A stretch of 24,305 bases of DNA from Nitrospirota bacterium. Lineage in GTDB: Bacteria; Nitrospirota; UBA9217. Positions 14,590 through 22,771 of the stretch are shown here, piece by piece. The first letter of the stretch is position 1; every line of letters starts with the position of its first letter. A program made the position numbers and the translations under genes. The notes below the pieces were generated by a model that did not search any database, had not been told where the DNA came from, and saw only the letters and a list, made by a program, of their open reading frames with translations. The stretch is taken from positions 1 through 24,305 of the forward strand of contig DAIDTZ010000120.1 of assembly GCA_027456925.1 (NCBI GenBank). Reading direction: 5' to 3'.

Positions 14590-14666
14590 TGGTGCGCCCA
14601 AGAGGATTCGAACCTCTGGCCTACGGATTCGTAGTCCGTTGCTCTATCCAGCTGAGCTATGGGCGC
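14590..14666 (-). tRNA. tRNA-Arg(ACG)
   Basis: 77-base tRNA with acceptor GCGCCCA/TGGGCGC, discriminator A and encoded CCA. The anticodon stem ACGGA/TCCGT encloses loop CTACGAA, giving anticodon ACG. A34 is the position deaminated by TadA, whose gene follows directly downstream. Confidence 0.97.
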
Positions 14667-14704
14667 AAATAAAGTGCACAGATACGCCCATTGCGCATCT
14701 GTGC
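14667..14704 (-). terminator. Possible terminator of the DUF2155 gene, just ahead of tRNA-Arg
   Basis: GCACAGAT (14676-14683) and ATCTGTGC (14697-14704) pair over 8 bases, with an inner CGC/GCG. On the minus strand the stem is followed by ACTTTATTT. The tRNA-Arg 5' end is only 9 bases beyond the stem, so the element may instead act in tRNA processing. Confidence 0.45.
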
Positions 14705-14737
14705 CTCATCGGTATGCTTCCGTTCCGCCAGACGGTC

Positions 14738-15250
14738 TTACTTTGAAACTCCGCCCACGAGCAGAATGGCTATTTTCTCGTGCTCAAACGGATGGATGTC
14801 GGGGTGCATGGAATACAGCCAGCCCTTCCACTCCGGTTTTCCCGGCTCTTGTATGACTACTTGAGCTGCGGGATTGTTAAGCTTATCCGTTGCGGAGGTG
14901 ATTTCCTTATCGGTCATCCTAAAGTCCGGCAGGAACGCGAGCACCTTGATCTTCACCTTCGTCTTCGGAACCGACAGGTCCGATCCCACGGCAACGGTGT
15001 ATTCCTTTGAGACCTTGGTGGCCTTGTCCGTAATTGCTATTTTTACGGCTTTCCATTTGGCGTTCACGTCCTTCGGAACGACAACCGTCCGTTCTACTTT
15101 GGGCATGCCAGGCATTCCTGCAGGCGGCATACCGCTTTCCATGCCAGGATGTCCCGGCGGCAACTGGGGGGTTTCTTCCTTCTTTTTGCATGCCCCAACT
15201 GAAACAGCCAGAATCAATACGACGATGATTATTCCGAATTTCTTCAGCAT
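14738..15250 (-). CDS. DUF2155-like lipoprotein
   Basis: 170-residue lipoprotein. The signal peptide ends in lipobox SVGAC (Cys21), followed by Lys residues. A short linker rich in Met, Pro and Gly (LPPGHPGMESGMPPAGMPGM) leads to a compact domain of about 100 residues. That domain shows VKIAITDKATKVSKEYTVAV, TKVKIKVLAFLPDFRM, VVIQEPGKPEWKGWLYSMHP and FEHEKIAILLVGG. The closing E-W-x-G-W-x(n)-H-P-x(n)-F-E-H pattern is what makes me assign DUF2155. The family's function is not established. AAGGAGGG precedes the ATG. The gene sits alone among tRNA genes, with a hairpin behind it. Confidence 0.75.
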   Translation of the reverse strand: MLKKFGIIIVVLILAVSVGACKKKEETPQLPPGHPGMESGMPPAGMPGMPKVERTVVVPKDVNAKWKAVKIAITDKATKVSKEYTVAVGSDLSVPKTKVKIKVLAFLPDFRMTDKEITSATDKLNNPAAQVVIQEPGKPEWKGWLYSMHPDIHPFEHEKIAILLVGGVSK

Positions 15251-15315
15251 TGTCCAATTCCCTCCTTAAACTATTTTAAATCGAGCACGACCTGCCTTGC
15301 ACTTCAAAACTAAAA

Positions 15316-15405
15316 TGGCGGAGAGGCCGGGATTCGAACCCGGGGTGGAGTCACCCCCACAACTGCTTAGCAGGCAGCTGCCTTCAGCCGCTCGGCCACC
15401 TCTCC
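15316..15405 (-). tRNA. tRNA-Ser(GCT)
   Basis: 90-base class II tRNA with acceptor GGAGAGG/CCTCTCC, discriminator G, encoded CCA and a long variable arm. The loop CTGCTAA gives anticodon GCT, which reads AGC and AGU. Confidence 0.96.
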
Positions 15406-15415
15406 GTGCAACGAT

Positions 15416-15502
15416 AGTTCAAAGGACTCGGTTTCGAGTTCAGAGCGGAATTGGCCCCGGCTTTTTCCGCCGCGTCGCACTCTGAACTTTTAACTCAGTA
15501 CT
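15416..15502. repeat. Seven-base repeat arms between tRNA-Ser(GCT) and tRNA-Ser(TGA)
   Basis: The left array is AGTTCAA, AGGACTC, GGTTTCG, AGTTCAG, AGCGGAA (15416-15450). The right array is CTCTGAA, CTTTTAA, CTCAGTA, CT (15480-15502). GTTCAGAG and CTCTGAAC in the two arms pair perfectly. Confidence 0.7.
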
Positions 15503-15512
15503 TTAATATTTA

Positions 15513-15598
<86 letters not shown>

Positions 15599-15604
15599 GT
15601 TTAC

Positions 15605-15656
15605 GATTGTAGATTGCGGATTTTTTATGCCGCCTTCGGCAATCCGAAATTCCCAA
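15605..15656. repeat. Seven-base repeat hairpin between serS and tRNA-Ser(TGA)
   Basis: The left array is GATTGTA, GATTGCG, GATTTTT (15605-15625). The right array starts AATCCGA, AATTCCC (15641-15654). The arms pair (ATTGCGGATT with AATCCGAAAT, one mismatch) around an inner GCCG-CCTT-CGGC hairpin. The right array runs up to the serS stop codon. Confidence 0.6.
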
Positions 15657-16958
15657 TCATGACTTCCCATCTCTCCGGACGATCCTGTCCGCCCCGCCCA
15701 TGTACGGCCTGAGCGCCTCCGGTATGATCACGGTGCCGTCAGACTGCTGATAATTCTCCAGGATAGCCACAACGGTCCGGCCGACTGCAAGGCCCGACCC
15801 GTTCAGCGTGTGCACAAGCTCTGTTTTTTTCCCGCCCTTCGCCTTGTAGCGGATATTCCCGCGACGGGCCTGGAAGTCCTCAAAGTTGGAACAAGACGAA
15901 ATCTCGCGGTACTTGTTCTGGGCAGGGAGCCAAACTTCGATATCGTAGGTCTTAGCAGAAGAAAAACCCATGTCTCCGGTGCAGAGCACAATCACGCGGT
16001 AGGGAAGTCCCAGACGTTTCAGCACTTCTTCCGCATTTGCGGTCAGTTTCTCCAGTTCGTCGTAGGAATCCTCGGGCTTTGAGAACTTCACCAACTCGAC
16101 CTTGTTGAACTGGTGCTGCCGGATGAGGCCCCGCGTGTCCTTGCCGTATGATCCCGCCTCGCGGCGGAAACAGGGTGTATACGCGGCATAAAGAACGGGG
16201 AGACTCTCTTCAGCGAGGATTTCGTCCCGGTGAATATTGGTTACCGGAACTTCCGCCGTGGGGATCAGGAAATACGTTCCGTTTTCTACTTTGAAAAGTT
16301 CTTCCTCGAACTTCGGCAGCTGGCCCGTCGCGGTCATGCTTGTCTTGTTCACCATGAACGGCGGCAGCACTTCCAGGTAGCCGTGTTCCATGGTATGCAG
16401 GTCGAGCATGAAGCTGATCAATGCCCGCTCGAGCCTCGCACCCATGCCTTTGTAAAGAGCAAAACGGGCTCCCGTGATCTTGGCAGCCCGGTCGAAATCG
16501 ATAATGTCCAGGTATTCAGCCAGGTCCCAGTGTGGTTTCGGTTCAAACGCGAATTTCGGCGGTTCTTCGCCCTGCGGGGACCACCGTCTGATCTCCACAT
16601 TATCGTTCTCGTCTTTACCGTCGGGAACCGAGACATGCGGCAGGTTCGGAATCGTAAGCAGGATATTCCGCTGGGCCTCTTCAGCCTCGCGGGTGCTGTT
16701 CTCAAGCGCGGTTATCGTATCGCCCACCGCGCGCATTTCAGCAACCTTGTCCTCCGCAGGCTGGCCGGACTTTTTGAGCCGGCCGATCTCCTCGGAGACT
16801 TCGTTCCGTTTGCGGCGGAGGGTCTCGATCTCCTGCTGGACAGCGCGCCGCTTGGCGTCCAGTGCGAGAAACTCTGTCAGATCGAGGCTCACACCGCGCC
16901 GGGACAACCCGGCCTTTACCGCTTCTGCGTTCTCCCTGACAAACCGTAAATCAAGCAT
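15657..16958 (-). CDS. serS: Seryl-tRNA synthetase
   Basis: 433-residue class II synthetase that charges tRNA-Ser. The N-terminal coiled-coil arm (about 27-105), which contacts the long variable arm of tRNA-Ser, is clear. Motif 2 lies in YTPCFRREAGSYGKDTRGLI with RQHQFNKVELVKF following. The serine-binding TAEVPVTN and the motif 3 sequence GSGLAVGRTVVAILENYQ with IIPEALRPYMGG are present. Length is normal. The ATG at 16958 has GAGGAG about 12 bases upstream, slightly far. It is 27 bases after the TPR lipoprotein gene. No T-box-like leader is visible. Four tRNA-Ser genes lie downstream. Confidence 0.97.
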   Translation of the reverse strand: MLDLRFVRENAEAVKAGLSRRGVSLDLTEFLALDAKRRAVQQEIETLRRKRNEVSEEIGRLKKSGQPAEDKVAEMRAVGDTITALENSTREAEEAQRNILLTIPNLPHVSVPDGKDENDNVEIRRWSPQGEEPPKFAFEPKPHWDLAEYLDIIDFDRAAKITGARFALYKGMGARLERALISFMLDLHTMEHGYLEVLPPFMVNKTSMTATGQLPKFEEELFKVENGTYFLIPTAEVPVTNIHRDEILAEESLPVLYAAYTPCFRREAGSYGKDTRGLIRQHQFNKVELVKFSKPEDSYDELEKLTANAEEVLKRLGLPYRVIVLCTGDMGFSSAKTYDIEVWLPAQNKYREISSCSNFEDFQARRGNIRYKAKGGKKTELVHTLNGSGLAVGRTVVAILENYQQSDGTVIIPEALRPYMGGADRIVRRDGKS

Positions 16959-16985
16959 TTACAGTATCATTCTCCTCTTCTGTTG

Positions 16986-17774
16986 TCAATAACTTTTCTT
17001 GGTAATCCTGTTCTCGAGCGCCCTAATCTTGATCTGGATGGCCTCCGGATTCGGATAGACGGGCTCGATCTCTTTGTACAGCGCAAGGGCCTCGTTCATC
17101 TTGTCGCCGAGCTCAAGACATTCGGCAAGGGCGAAGGTTGCCTTGATCTTGAGCTCCTTGTCCCCATTCTGTTCGAGCGCCTTTCGGTAAAATTGCTCCG
17201 ATGTTTCCAGTTCACCTTTCGAGAACGCCGCCGTTCCGAGCCTGAAGTACGCAAGCCGCGACTGCGGACCTTCGGGAAACTCCGTAACCTGCCGCGTCCA
17301 GATCGCCTGCGCTTCTTCTATTTTGCCGATGCGGAACAGACATTCTGCAAGACTGTAGAGGCTTTTTTCACGGACCTCCCGGTTCGAGTATTCAGCGGCC
17401 TTGCGATATTCCCCGATGGCTCCATTGTAGTCATTGTATCCCAGTTCGTAAATCTGGGCGATATACCACTGGGCATAGGGCGCCATGTCGCGGTGCGGAT
17501 AGGTCTTCAGAAGCAGCCGCAAGGTCTGGAGCGCTTTCTCGGTTTCCCCCAGATAGAGAAACTGCGTTACGCCGGCCCAGTAGAGCGCATCGTCCGCCTG
17601 CGGGCTGTAGGGGTGCTCTTTGACCAGTGAAAAAAACATCTGGACCGCAGCCGGGTAATCACCGGCGTTCCAGCGCTTGGTCGCGTTTTCATAATCGTTG
17701 CTCGCGGCTTTGTCAAAAACATCGCATCCCGTGAGGAGGACCCCCAGCAGGAGAAGAACGAAGAACTTTTTCAT
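16986..17774 (-). CDS. TPR lipoprotein (BamD/CpoB-like)
   Basis: 262-residue lipoprotein. The signal peptide ends in lipobox LTGC with Cys17. The rest is helical TPR repeats: NATKRWNAGDYPAAVQMFFS, PYSPQADDALYWAGVTQFLY, a segment around APYAQWYIAQIYELGYNDYN, LYSLAECLFRIGKIEEAQAI, RLAYFRLGTAAFSKGELETS and IKATFALAECLELGDKMNEA. BamD (outer-membrane assembly) and CpoB/YbgF (envelope division) have similar layout, but length and context do not decide between them. Its ATG overlaps the gyrA stop as ATGA, so it is translationally coupled to gyrase, an unusual pairing. Confidence 0.85.
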   Translation of the reverse strand: MKKFFVLLLLGVLLTGCDVFDKAASNDYENATKRWNAGDYPAAVQMFFSLVKEHPYSPQADDALYWAGVTQFLYLGETEKALQTLRLLLKTYPHRDMAPYAQWYIAQIYELGYNDYNGAIGEYRKAAEYSNREVREKSLYSLAECLFRIGKIEEAQAIWTRQVTEFPEGPQSRLAYFRLGTAAFSKGELETSEQFYRKALEQNGDKELKIKATFALAECLELGDKMNEALALYKEIEPVYPNPEAIQIKIRALENRITKKSY

Positions 17775-20263
17775 GACGCACTGATATCCTCGCCGGCAGG
17801 GGGTTCAGAGACGTTCTTGTCCGTTACAATGTCTTTCTCGTCTTCGCGTTCCACCAGCTTGGCAAAACTGACCACTTTATCCGCCTCTTCGATGTCGAAC
17901 AGACGAACGCCCTGCGTATTTCTGCCCTGGACCGAGATGTCTTTGGCCCGGATGCGCAACACTTTACCGTTTGACGTGATAAGAATGATCTCGTCTTCCC
18001 CGGAGACTTGCGCCATGCCGGTCACTCGGCCGTTCTTTTCCGTGATCTTGATCGTGATAATGCCCTTGCCGCCGCGGCCCTGGCTGCGGTAGTCCTCGAG
18101 GGTGCTCCGCTTGCCGTAGCCTTTCTCGGTCACTGTCAGGATCGTGGAATCGTCGCGTACAATCTCCATGCCCACGACTTCGTTGCCCTCTTCAAGCCGG
18201 ATGCCGATCACGCCCTTGCCAATGCGGCCAATCTCGCGCACATCGGTCTCGGAAAACCGGATCGACAGGCCGTCCCGAGTGCCGAGGAACACGTCCCTTT
18301 TCCCATCGGTGACCTCGGCTGAAATGAGTTCGTCGCCCCCTTCGAGCGTGATTGCGATGATGCCCGACGGACGGGGATGGCTGTAGGACTCAAGCTCCGT
18401 CTTCTTGATAATACCCTTCTTTGTGGCCATGAGGATGAAATGGTCGGGCGTGAACGCGCGAATCGGAAGCGCCGCGGTAACGCGCTCGTCCTGGCTGATC
18501 TGGATCAGGTTCACGATGGCCTTCCCCTTGGCCTGCCTGCTCGCTTCGGGAATCTGGTGCACCTTGAGCCAGTACACGCGGCCCTTGTTCGTAAAAAAGA
18601 GGATATAGCTGTGCGCCGTGGCGGTAAAGAGCCGCTCGACAAAATCCTCTTCCTTGGTTTCCATGCCGATCTTGCCCTTGCCGCCGCGCTTCTGCGCCCG
18701 GTAGTTGGTGAGCACATTACGCTTGATATATCCCGCATGGGAGATCGTGATGACCATCTCCTCGTCCTTGATCAGGTCCTCGATGTCGATCTCCGAAGTT
18801 GCGGCGACGATCTCGGTCCTCCGGATATCGCCGTACTCGGCCCTGATGGCAAGAAGCTCGTCCCTGATGATCTTCATCACCAGGGCGTCGCTTGCCAGAA
18901 TCTCGTTCAGACGCGCGATTTCTTTCAGGACCTCTTCGTATTCGGAGATGATCTTGTCGCGCTCAAGACCCGTAAGCCGCTGGAGCCGCATTTCGAGGAT
19001 GGCCTGGGCCTGGATCTCCGAAAGCTTGAATTCGCTCACCAGTCCCGTCTTTGCTTCCTCCGGGTTCGCCGACGCCTTTATCAAAGCAATAACCGCATCG
19101 CGATTATCGAGCGCTATTTTAAGGCCGAGGAGAATATGAGCGCGTTCTTCGGCCTTCTTGAGGTCGTACTTGGTCCTCCTGACCACCACTTCCCGGCGGT
19201 GCTGGATAAAGTTCGCCAGGAGTTTCTTCAGGTTCAGTACCCGCGGCTGGTTGTTCACGAGCGCCAGCATGATCACGCCGAAGGTGGACTGCATGGCCGT
19301 GTGCTTGTAGAGCTGGTTCAGGATCACCGTCGAGATCTCGCCTTTTTTGAGATCGATCGCAATCCGCATGCCTTCGCGGTCGGACTCGTCGCGGATCTCG
19401 GAAATACCGGTGATCTTCTTTTCCTGTACCAGCTCGGCGATCCGCTCCAGAAGCCGCGCCTTGTTCACCTGATAAGGGAGCTCGGTCACGATGATGCTCT
19501 CGCGGTCTCCCCTGCCTTCCTCAATGGTCGCCCGTGCACGCATCTGAACAATACCGCGGCCAGTCATATAGGCCTGGCGAATGCCCTCGTATCCGTGAAT
19601 AAAGCCGGCCGTTGGAAAGTCCGGTCCCTTAATGGAGCCCATCAGTTCCGGGATCGTGACCTCGGGATTGTCGATCATCATGACAAGGCCGTCGACAACC
19701 TCGGAAAGATTGTGGGGCGGGATGTTCGTGGCCATACCCACGGCAATGCCCGCGGCGCCGTTGATCAGGAGGTTCTGCACCCGCGTCGGCAACACCGAAG
19801 GCTCGACGGTGGTATCGTCGAAGTTGGGAGTAAAATCCACCGTCTCTTTGTCGATGTCCGCAAGCAGTTCCTCCGCTAATTTTGTGAGCCGCGCCTCTGT
19901 ATACCGGTAGGCCGCGGCCGGATCGCCGTCCACGGAGCCGAAGTTTCCCTGTCCGTCGACCAGCGGGTAGCGCATGTTGAAATCCTGCGCCATCCTGACC
20001 ATGGTGTCGTAAACCGCGCTGTCACCGTGGGGATGATACTTCTTCAGCACTTCGCCCACCACGCCCGCGCTTTTTGAGTACTTCTTATTGTGCAGGAGGC
20101 CTTCCCGGAACATGGCGTAGAGGATGCGCCGGTGCACGGGCTTGAGGCCGTCCCGCACGTCCGGCAGCGCCCGGCCCACGATCACGCTCATGGAGTAGTC
20201 GAGGTAGGAGGTTTTCATCTCCTGCTCGATATTGACCTGCGATTTTATCTCTTGAGGTTCCAT
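17771..20263 (-). CDS. gyrA: DNA gyrase subunit A
   Basis: 830-residue breakage-reunion subunit of gyrase, which introduces negative supercoils. The quinolone region reads HPHGDSAVYDTMVRMAQDF with Ser82 and Asp86 (E. coli Ser83 and Asp87), so no common resistance change is visible. The catalytic Tyr121 is in AAAYRYTE. The C-terminal DNA-wrapping domain has a GyrA-box at 524-530 reading QKRGGKG (consensus QRRGGKG). Later blade motifs such as YRSQGRGGKG support gyrase rather than topoisomerase IV. The ATG at 20263 has a weak GGAAA site and is preceded directly by a 30-codon ORF. The stop overlaps the TPR lipoprotein start. Confidence 0.97.
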   Translation of the reverse strand: MEPQEIKSQVNIEQEMKTSYLDYSMSVIVGRALPDVRDGLKPVHRRILYAMFREGLLHNKKYSKSAGVVGEVLKKYHPHGDSAVYDTMVRMAQDFNMRYPLVDGQGNFGSVDGDPAAAYRYTEARLTKLAEELLADIDKETVDFTPNFDDTTVEPSVLPTRVQNLLINGAAGIAVGMATNIPPHNLSEVVDGLVMMIDNPEVTIPELMGSIKGPDFPTAGFIHGYEGIRQAYMTGRGIVQMRARATIEEGRGDRESIIVTELPYQVNKARLLERIAELVQEKKITGISEIRDESDREGMRIAIDLKKGEISTVILNQLYKHTAMQSTFGVIMLALVNNQPRVLNLKKLLANFIQHRREVVVRRTKYDLKKAEERAHILLGLKIALDNRDAVIALIKASANPEEAKTGLVSEFKLSEIQAQAILEMRLQRLTGLERDKIISEYEEVLKEIARLNEILASDALVMKIIRDELLAIRAEYGDIRRTEIVAATSEIDIEDLIKDEEMVITISHAGYIKRNVLTNYRAQKRGGKGKIGMETKEEDFVERLFTATAHSYILFFTNKGRVYWLKVHQIPEASRQAKGKAIVNLIQISQDERVTAALPIRAFTPDHFILMATKKGIIKKTELESYSHPRPSGIIAITLEGGDELISAEVTDGKRDVFLGTRDGLSIRFSETDVREIGRIGKGVIGIRLEEGNEVVGMEIVRDDSTILTVTEKGYGKRSTLEDYRSQGRGGKGIITIKITEKNGRVTGMAQVSGEDEIILITSNGKVLRIRAKDISVQGRNTQGVRLFDIEEADKVVSFAKLVEREDEKDIVTDKNVSEPPAGEDISAS

Positions 20264-20265
20264 AG

Positions 20266-20358
20266 TTATAATTTCCGTTTTTCAGCCGCCGGCGCAACAA
20301 GCGAGGGCATATCCGGCTCAGCCGAGGCAAACAGCAATTCGAGTGCCTTTGCCCACAT
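20266..20358 (-). CDS. Possible 30-residue ORF filling the gyrB-gyrA gap
   Basis: ATG at 20356-20358 overlaps the gyrB stop (TAATG) and the TAA at 20266-20268 ends 2 bases before the gyrA ATG. The frame begins MWAKALELLFASAEPDMPSL and ends EKRKL, so it has an amphipathic start and a basic end. It has no ribosome binding site of its own beyond coupling to gyrB. It could be a translated linker that carries ribosomes to gyrA, or a chance frame. Confidence 0.3.
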   Translation of the reverse strand: MWAKALELLFASAEPDMPSLVAPAAEKRKL

Positions 20359-22760
20359 TAAATGTCCAGGTTCTTCACTTCCAGAGCATGGCGCTGGATA
20401 AACGCTCTGCGCGGCTCTACGGCGTCGCCCATAAGGATCGTAAAGATCTCGTCCGCTTTGACCACATCCTCGATCGTGACCTGGAGAAAGGTCCGCTTCT
20501 CCGGGTCCATCGTCGTCTGCCAGAGCTGCTCCGGGTTCATCTCACCCAAACCTTTGTACCGCTGGATGGCAAGGCCCTTTTTCCCGAGCTCCAGCACGAA
20601 GTGAACAAGTTTGCCCGTTTCCGGGAAACTTTTTTCCTCGCCCTTTTCACGAATCCTGTAGACCGGTCCGCCCAGGCCGAGGATCGCCGGCGACAGGCTC
20701 TGAAGCTCCCGGAATTCCGGGGACGTGATGAAGTTCTCGTCGAACACGATGCTCGATATGGTCGCATCCCATCGCGTATCGAACCGGAGCTTATAGGCAT
20801 CGTGCTCTTCGTCCTTCTCGATGGCCCATTCGATGGTTGTCTTGGGATGATGGCCCCTGAGATACCGTTCGATGGACAATGCGATCTCTTTCAGCTTGGC
20901 TTCGTCTTTGAGCACGGCCTTGCTGAACGTTTTGTCCAGAAGGAGCACGCGAAGAACGATCGTATCAAGCCGCTTCCGCTTGAATTTATCGAGGTTTTTC
21001 TCGAACTGCACCAGCTTCTTCAAGGTCGAGATGAGCCGCTCGCCGGTCAGGTAGGCCTCCTGTTCCGGCGAGTAGAGCTCCATGTCCTCTGCAGCGAGGT
21101 CGAGGAGGAAGTCCTCCATGCGCGAGTCGTCCTTGATGTACCGTTCGGTCTTGCCGCGCTTGATCTTGAAAAGCGGCGGCTGCGCGATGTAGAGATAGCC
21201 GCGTTCGATGATCTGCACCATCTGGCGATAAAAGAACGTGAGGAGGAGCGTACGAATGTGCGCGCCGTCCACGTCGGCGTCGGTCATGATCACGATCTTG
21301 TGGTACCGGAGCTTGGCAATGTCGAACTCCTCGGCGCCGATTCCGGCGCCCAGGGCGGTAATGAGCACCTTGATCTCGTCGGAGGAGAGCATCTTGTCAA
21401 AACGGGCCTTCTCCACGTTCAGAATCTTGCCTTTGAGCGGAAGGATGGCCTGGTTCTTCCGGTCCCGACCCTGCTTGGCCGAGCCGCCTGCCGAGTCTCC
21501 CTCGACGATGAAGAGTTCCGAAAGAGCCGGGTCCTTTTCCTGGCAGTAGGCGAGCTTGCCCGGAAGCGATGTGGAGTCGAGCACTCCCTTGCGACGGGTC
21601 AGCTCCCGAGCCTTGCGCGCCGCTTCTCGTGCGCGCGCTGCATTCAGCCCCTTCTCCGCCACTTTCCGCGCGACAAGGGGGTTTTCTTCAAGGTAGGCGC
21701 CGAGCGTTTCGTTCATCATGGCCTCGACGATCCCTTTGACTTCGCTGTTGCCGAGCTTCGTCTTTGTCTGGCCTTCGAACTGCGGGTTCGGCAGTCTCAC
21801 GCTTACGACCGCGGTCAACCCCTCGCGCACGTCCTCGCCCGAAAGGGCCTCGGCCCCGTTCTTTAAGAGTCCGCTCGAAACCGCATAGGCATTCACCGTG
21901 CGGGTGAGGGCCGCCTTGAACCCCACGAGGTGTGCGCCGCCCTCGTGGGTATTGATATTGTTCGCGAAGGAAAAAACCTGCTCCACATAGCTGTCGTTGT
22001 ACTGAAAAGCGATCTCGACAAAAATACCTTCGCGCTCTTTTGAGAGATAGATGGGGGCGGGGTGGAGCGGCGTCTTGTTCTTATTCAAGTACTCGATGAA
22101 CGATGCGATGCCGCCTTCATAAAAGAAATTCTGTTTCTTGCCGGAGCGTTCGTCCACGATCGAGATCTTGAGGCCCCGGTTCAGGAACGCAAGCTCGCGG
22201 AGGCGCTGCGACAGGATGTCGAAGCTGTACTCCCGGTCCTCGAAGATCTGGAAGTCGGGCTTGAAGGTGATCTTGGTGCCAGTCGTGGTGGTGGTGCCGG
22301 TCACGACGAGCGGCGCCTGCGGGTTTCCGCGTTCGTAGCGCTGCTGGAACACCTTGCCGTTCTGCTTGATCTCGAGGTCGAGCCATTCCGAAAGGGCGTT
22401 CACCACGGACACGCCTACGCCGTGAAGCCCCCCGGAGACCTTGTACACATCGCTGTCGAACTTGCCGCCTGCGTGGAGCACGGTCAAGGCCACCTCGGCC
22501 GCGGACCGCTTTTGGATGCTGTGCATCTGCGTGGGGATGCCCCGGCAGTCGTCAATCACGGTGATGCTGTTGTCCACGTGGATGATCACATCGATGTTCT
22601 TGCAGAATCCGGCCATGGCCTCATCCACGCTGTTGTCCACGATCTCGTAGACGAGGTGATGAAGCCCGACGCTCCCGGTGCTGCCGATATACATGGCAGG
22701 CCGCTTCCTGACGGCCTCAAGACCTTCGAGCACCTTTATGCTGTCTGCAGTATATTCCAT
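20358..22760 (-). CDS. gyrB: DNA gyrase subunit B
   Basis: 800-residue ATPase subunit of gyrase. The family start IKVLEGLEAVRKRPAMYIGS is followed by EIVDNSVDEAMAG (the ATP-binding Asn43 and Glu47) and HAGGKFDSDVYKVSGGLHGV with VSVVNALS. The Toprim domain has IVEGDSAGGSAKQGRDR and TDADVDGAHIRTLLLTFFYR, and the C-terminus has QRYKGLGEMNPEQLWQTTMD. The DDGRGIP motif reads DDCRGIP, with Cys72 where most GHKL ATPases have Gly. I start at the ATG at 22760; the frame also opens 60 bases earlier at a TTG that lacks a site. GAGGAG lies only 3 bases before the ATG, and a terminator-like hairpin ends just ahead of it. Confidence 0.96.
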   Translation of the reverse strand: MEYTADSIKVLEGLEAVRKRPAMYIGSTGSVGLHHLVYEIVDNSVDEAMAGFCKNIDVIIHVDNSITVIDDCRGIPTQMHSIQKRSAAEVALTVLHAGGKFDSDVYKVSGGLHGVGVSVVNALSEWLDLEIKQNGKVFQQRYERGNPQAPLVVTGTTTTTGTKITFKPDFQIFEDREYSFDILSQRLRELAFLNRGLKISIVDERSGKKQNFFYEGGIASFIEYLNKNKTPLHPAPIYLSKEREGIFVEIAFQYNDSYVEQVFSFANNINTHEGGAHLVGFKAALTRTVNAYAVSSGLLKNGAEALSGEDVREGLTAVVSVRLPNPQFEGQTKTKLGNSEVKGIVEAMMNETLGAYLEENPLVARKVAEKGLNAARAREAARKARELTRRKGVLDSTSLPGKLAYCQEKDPALSELFIVEGDSAGGSAKQGRDRKNQAILPLKGKILNVEKARFDKMLSSDEIKVLITALGAGIGAEEFDIAKLRYHKIVIMTDADVDGAHIRTLLLTFFYRQMVQIIERGYLYIAQPPLFKIKRGKTERYIKDDSRMEDFLLDLAAEDMELYSPEQEAYLTGERLISTLKKLVQFEKNLDKFKRKRLDTIVLRVLLLDKTFSKAVLKDEAKLKEIALSIERYLRGHHPKTTIEWAIEKDEEHDAYKLRFDTRWDATISSIVFDENFITSPEFRELQSLSPAILGLGGPVYRIREKGEEKSFPETGKLVHFVLELGKKGLAIQRYKGLGEMNPEQLWQTTMDPEKRTFLQVTIEDVVKADEIFTILMGDAVEPRRAFIQRHALEVKNLDI

Positions 22761-22771
22761 CCACTCCTCGC

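Noticed and set aside
16959..16985. T-box or other leader regulation of serS
   Set aside because: Only 27 bases separate serS from the preceding gene, so there is no room for a T-box.
18377..19879. 500-codon open frame antisense to gyrA
   Set aside because: It mirrors codon bias of the GC-rich gyrA strand, has no ribosome binding site and no family resemblance. gyrA on the other strand is certain.
20343..21866. 507-codon open frame antisense to gyrB
   Set aside because: Same reason: it lies wholly against gyrB, and the translation looks like a reverse-strand shadow.
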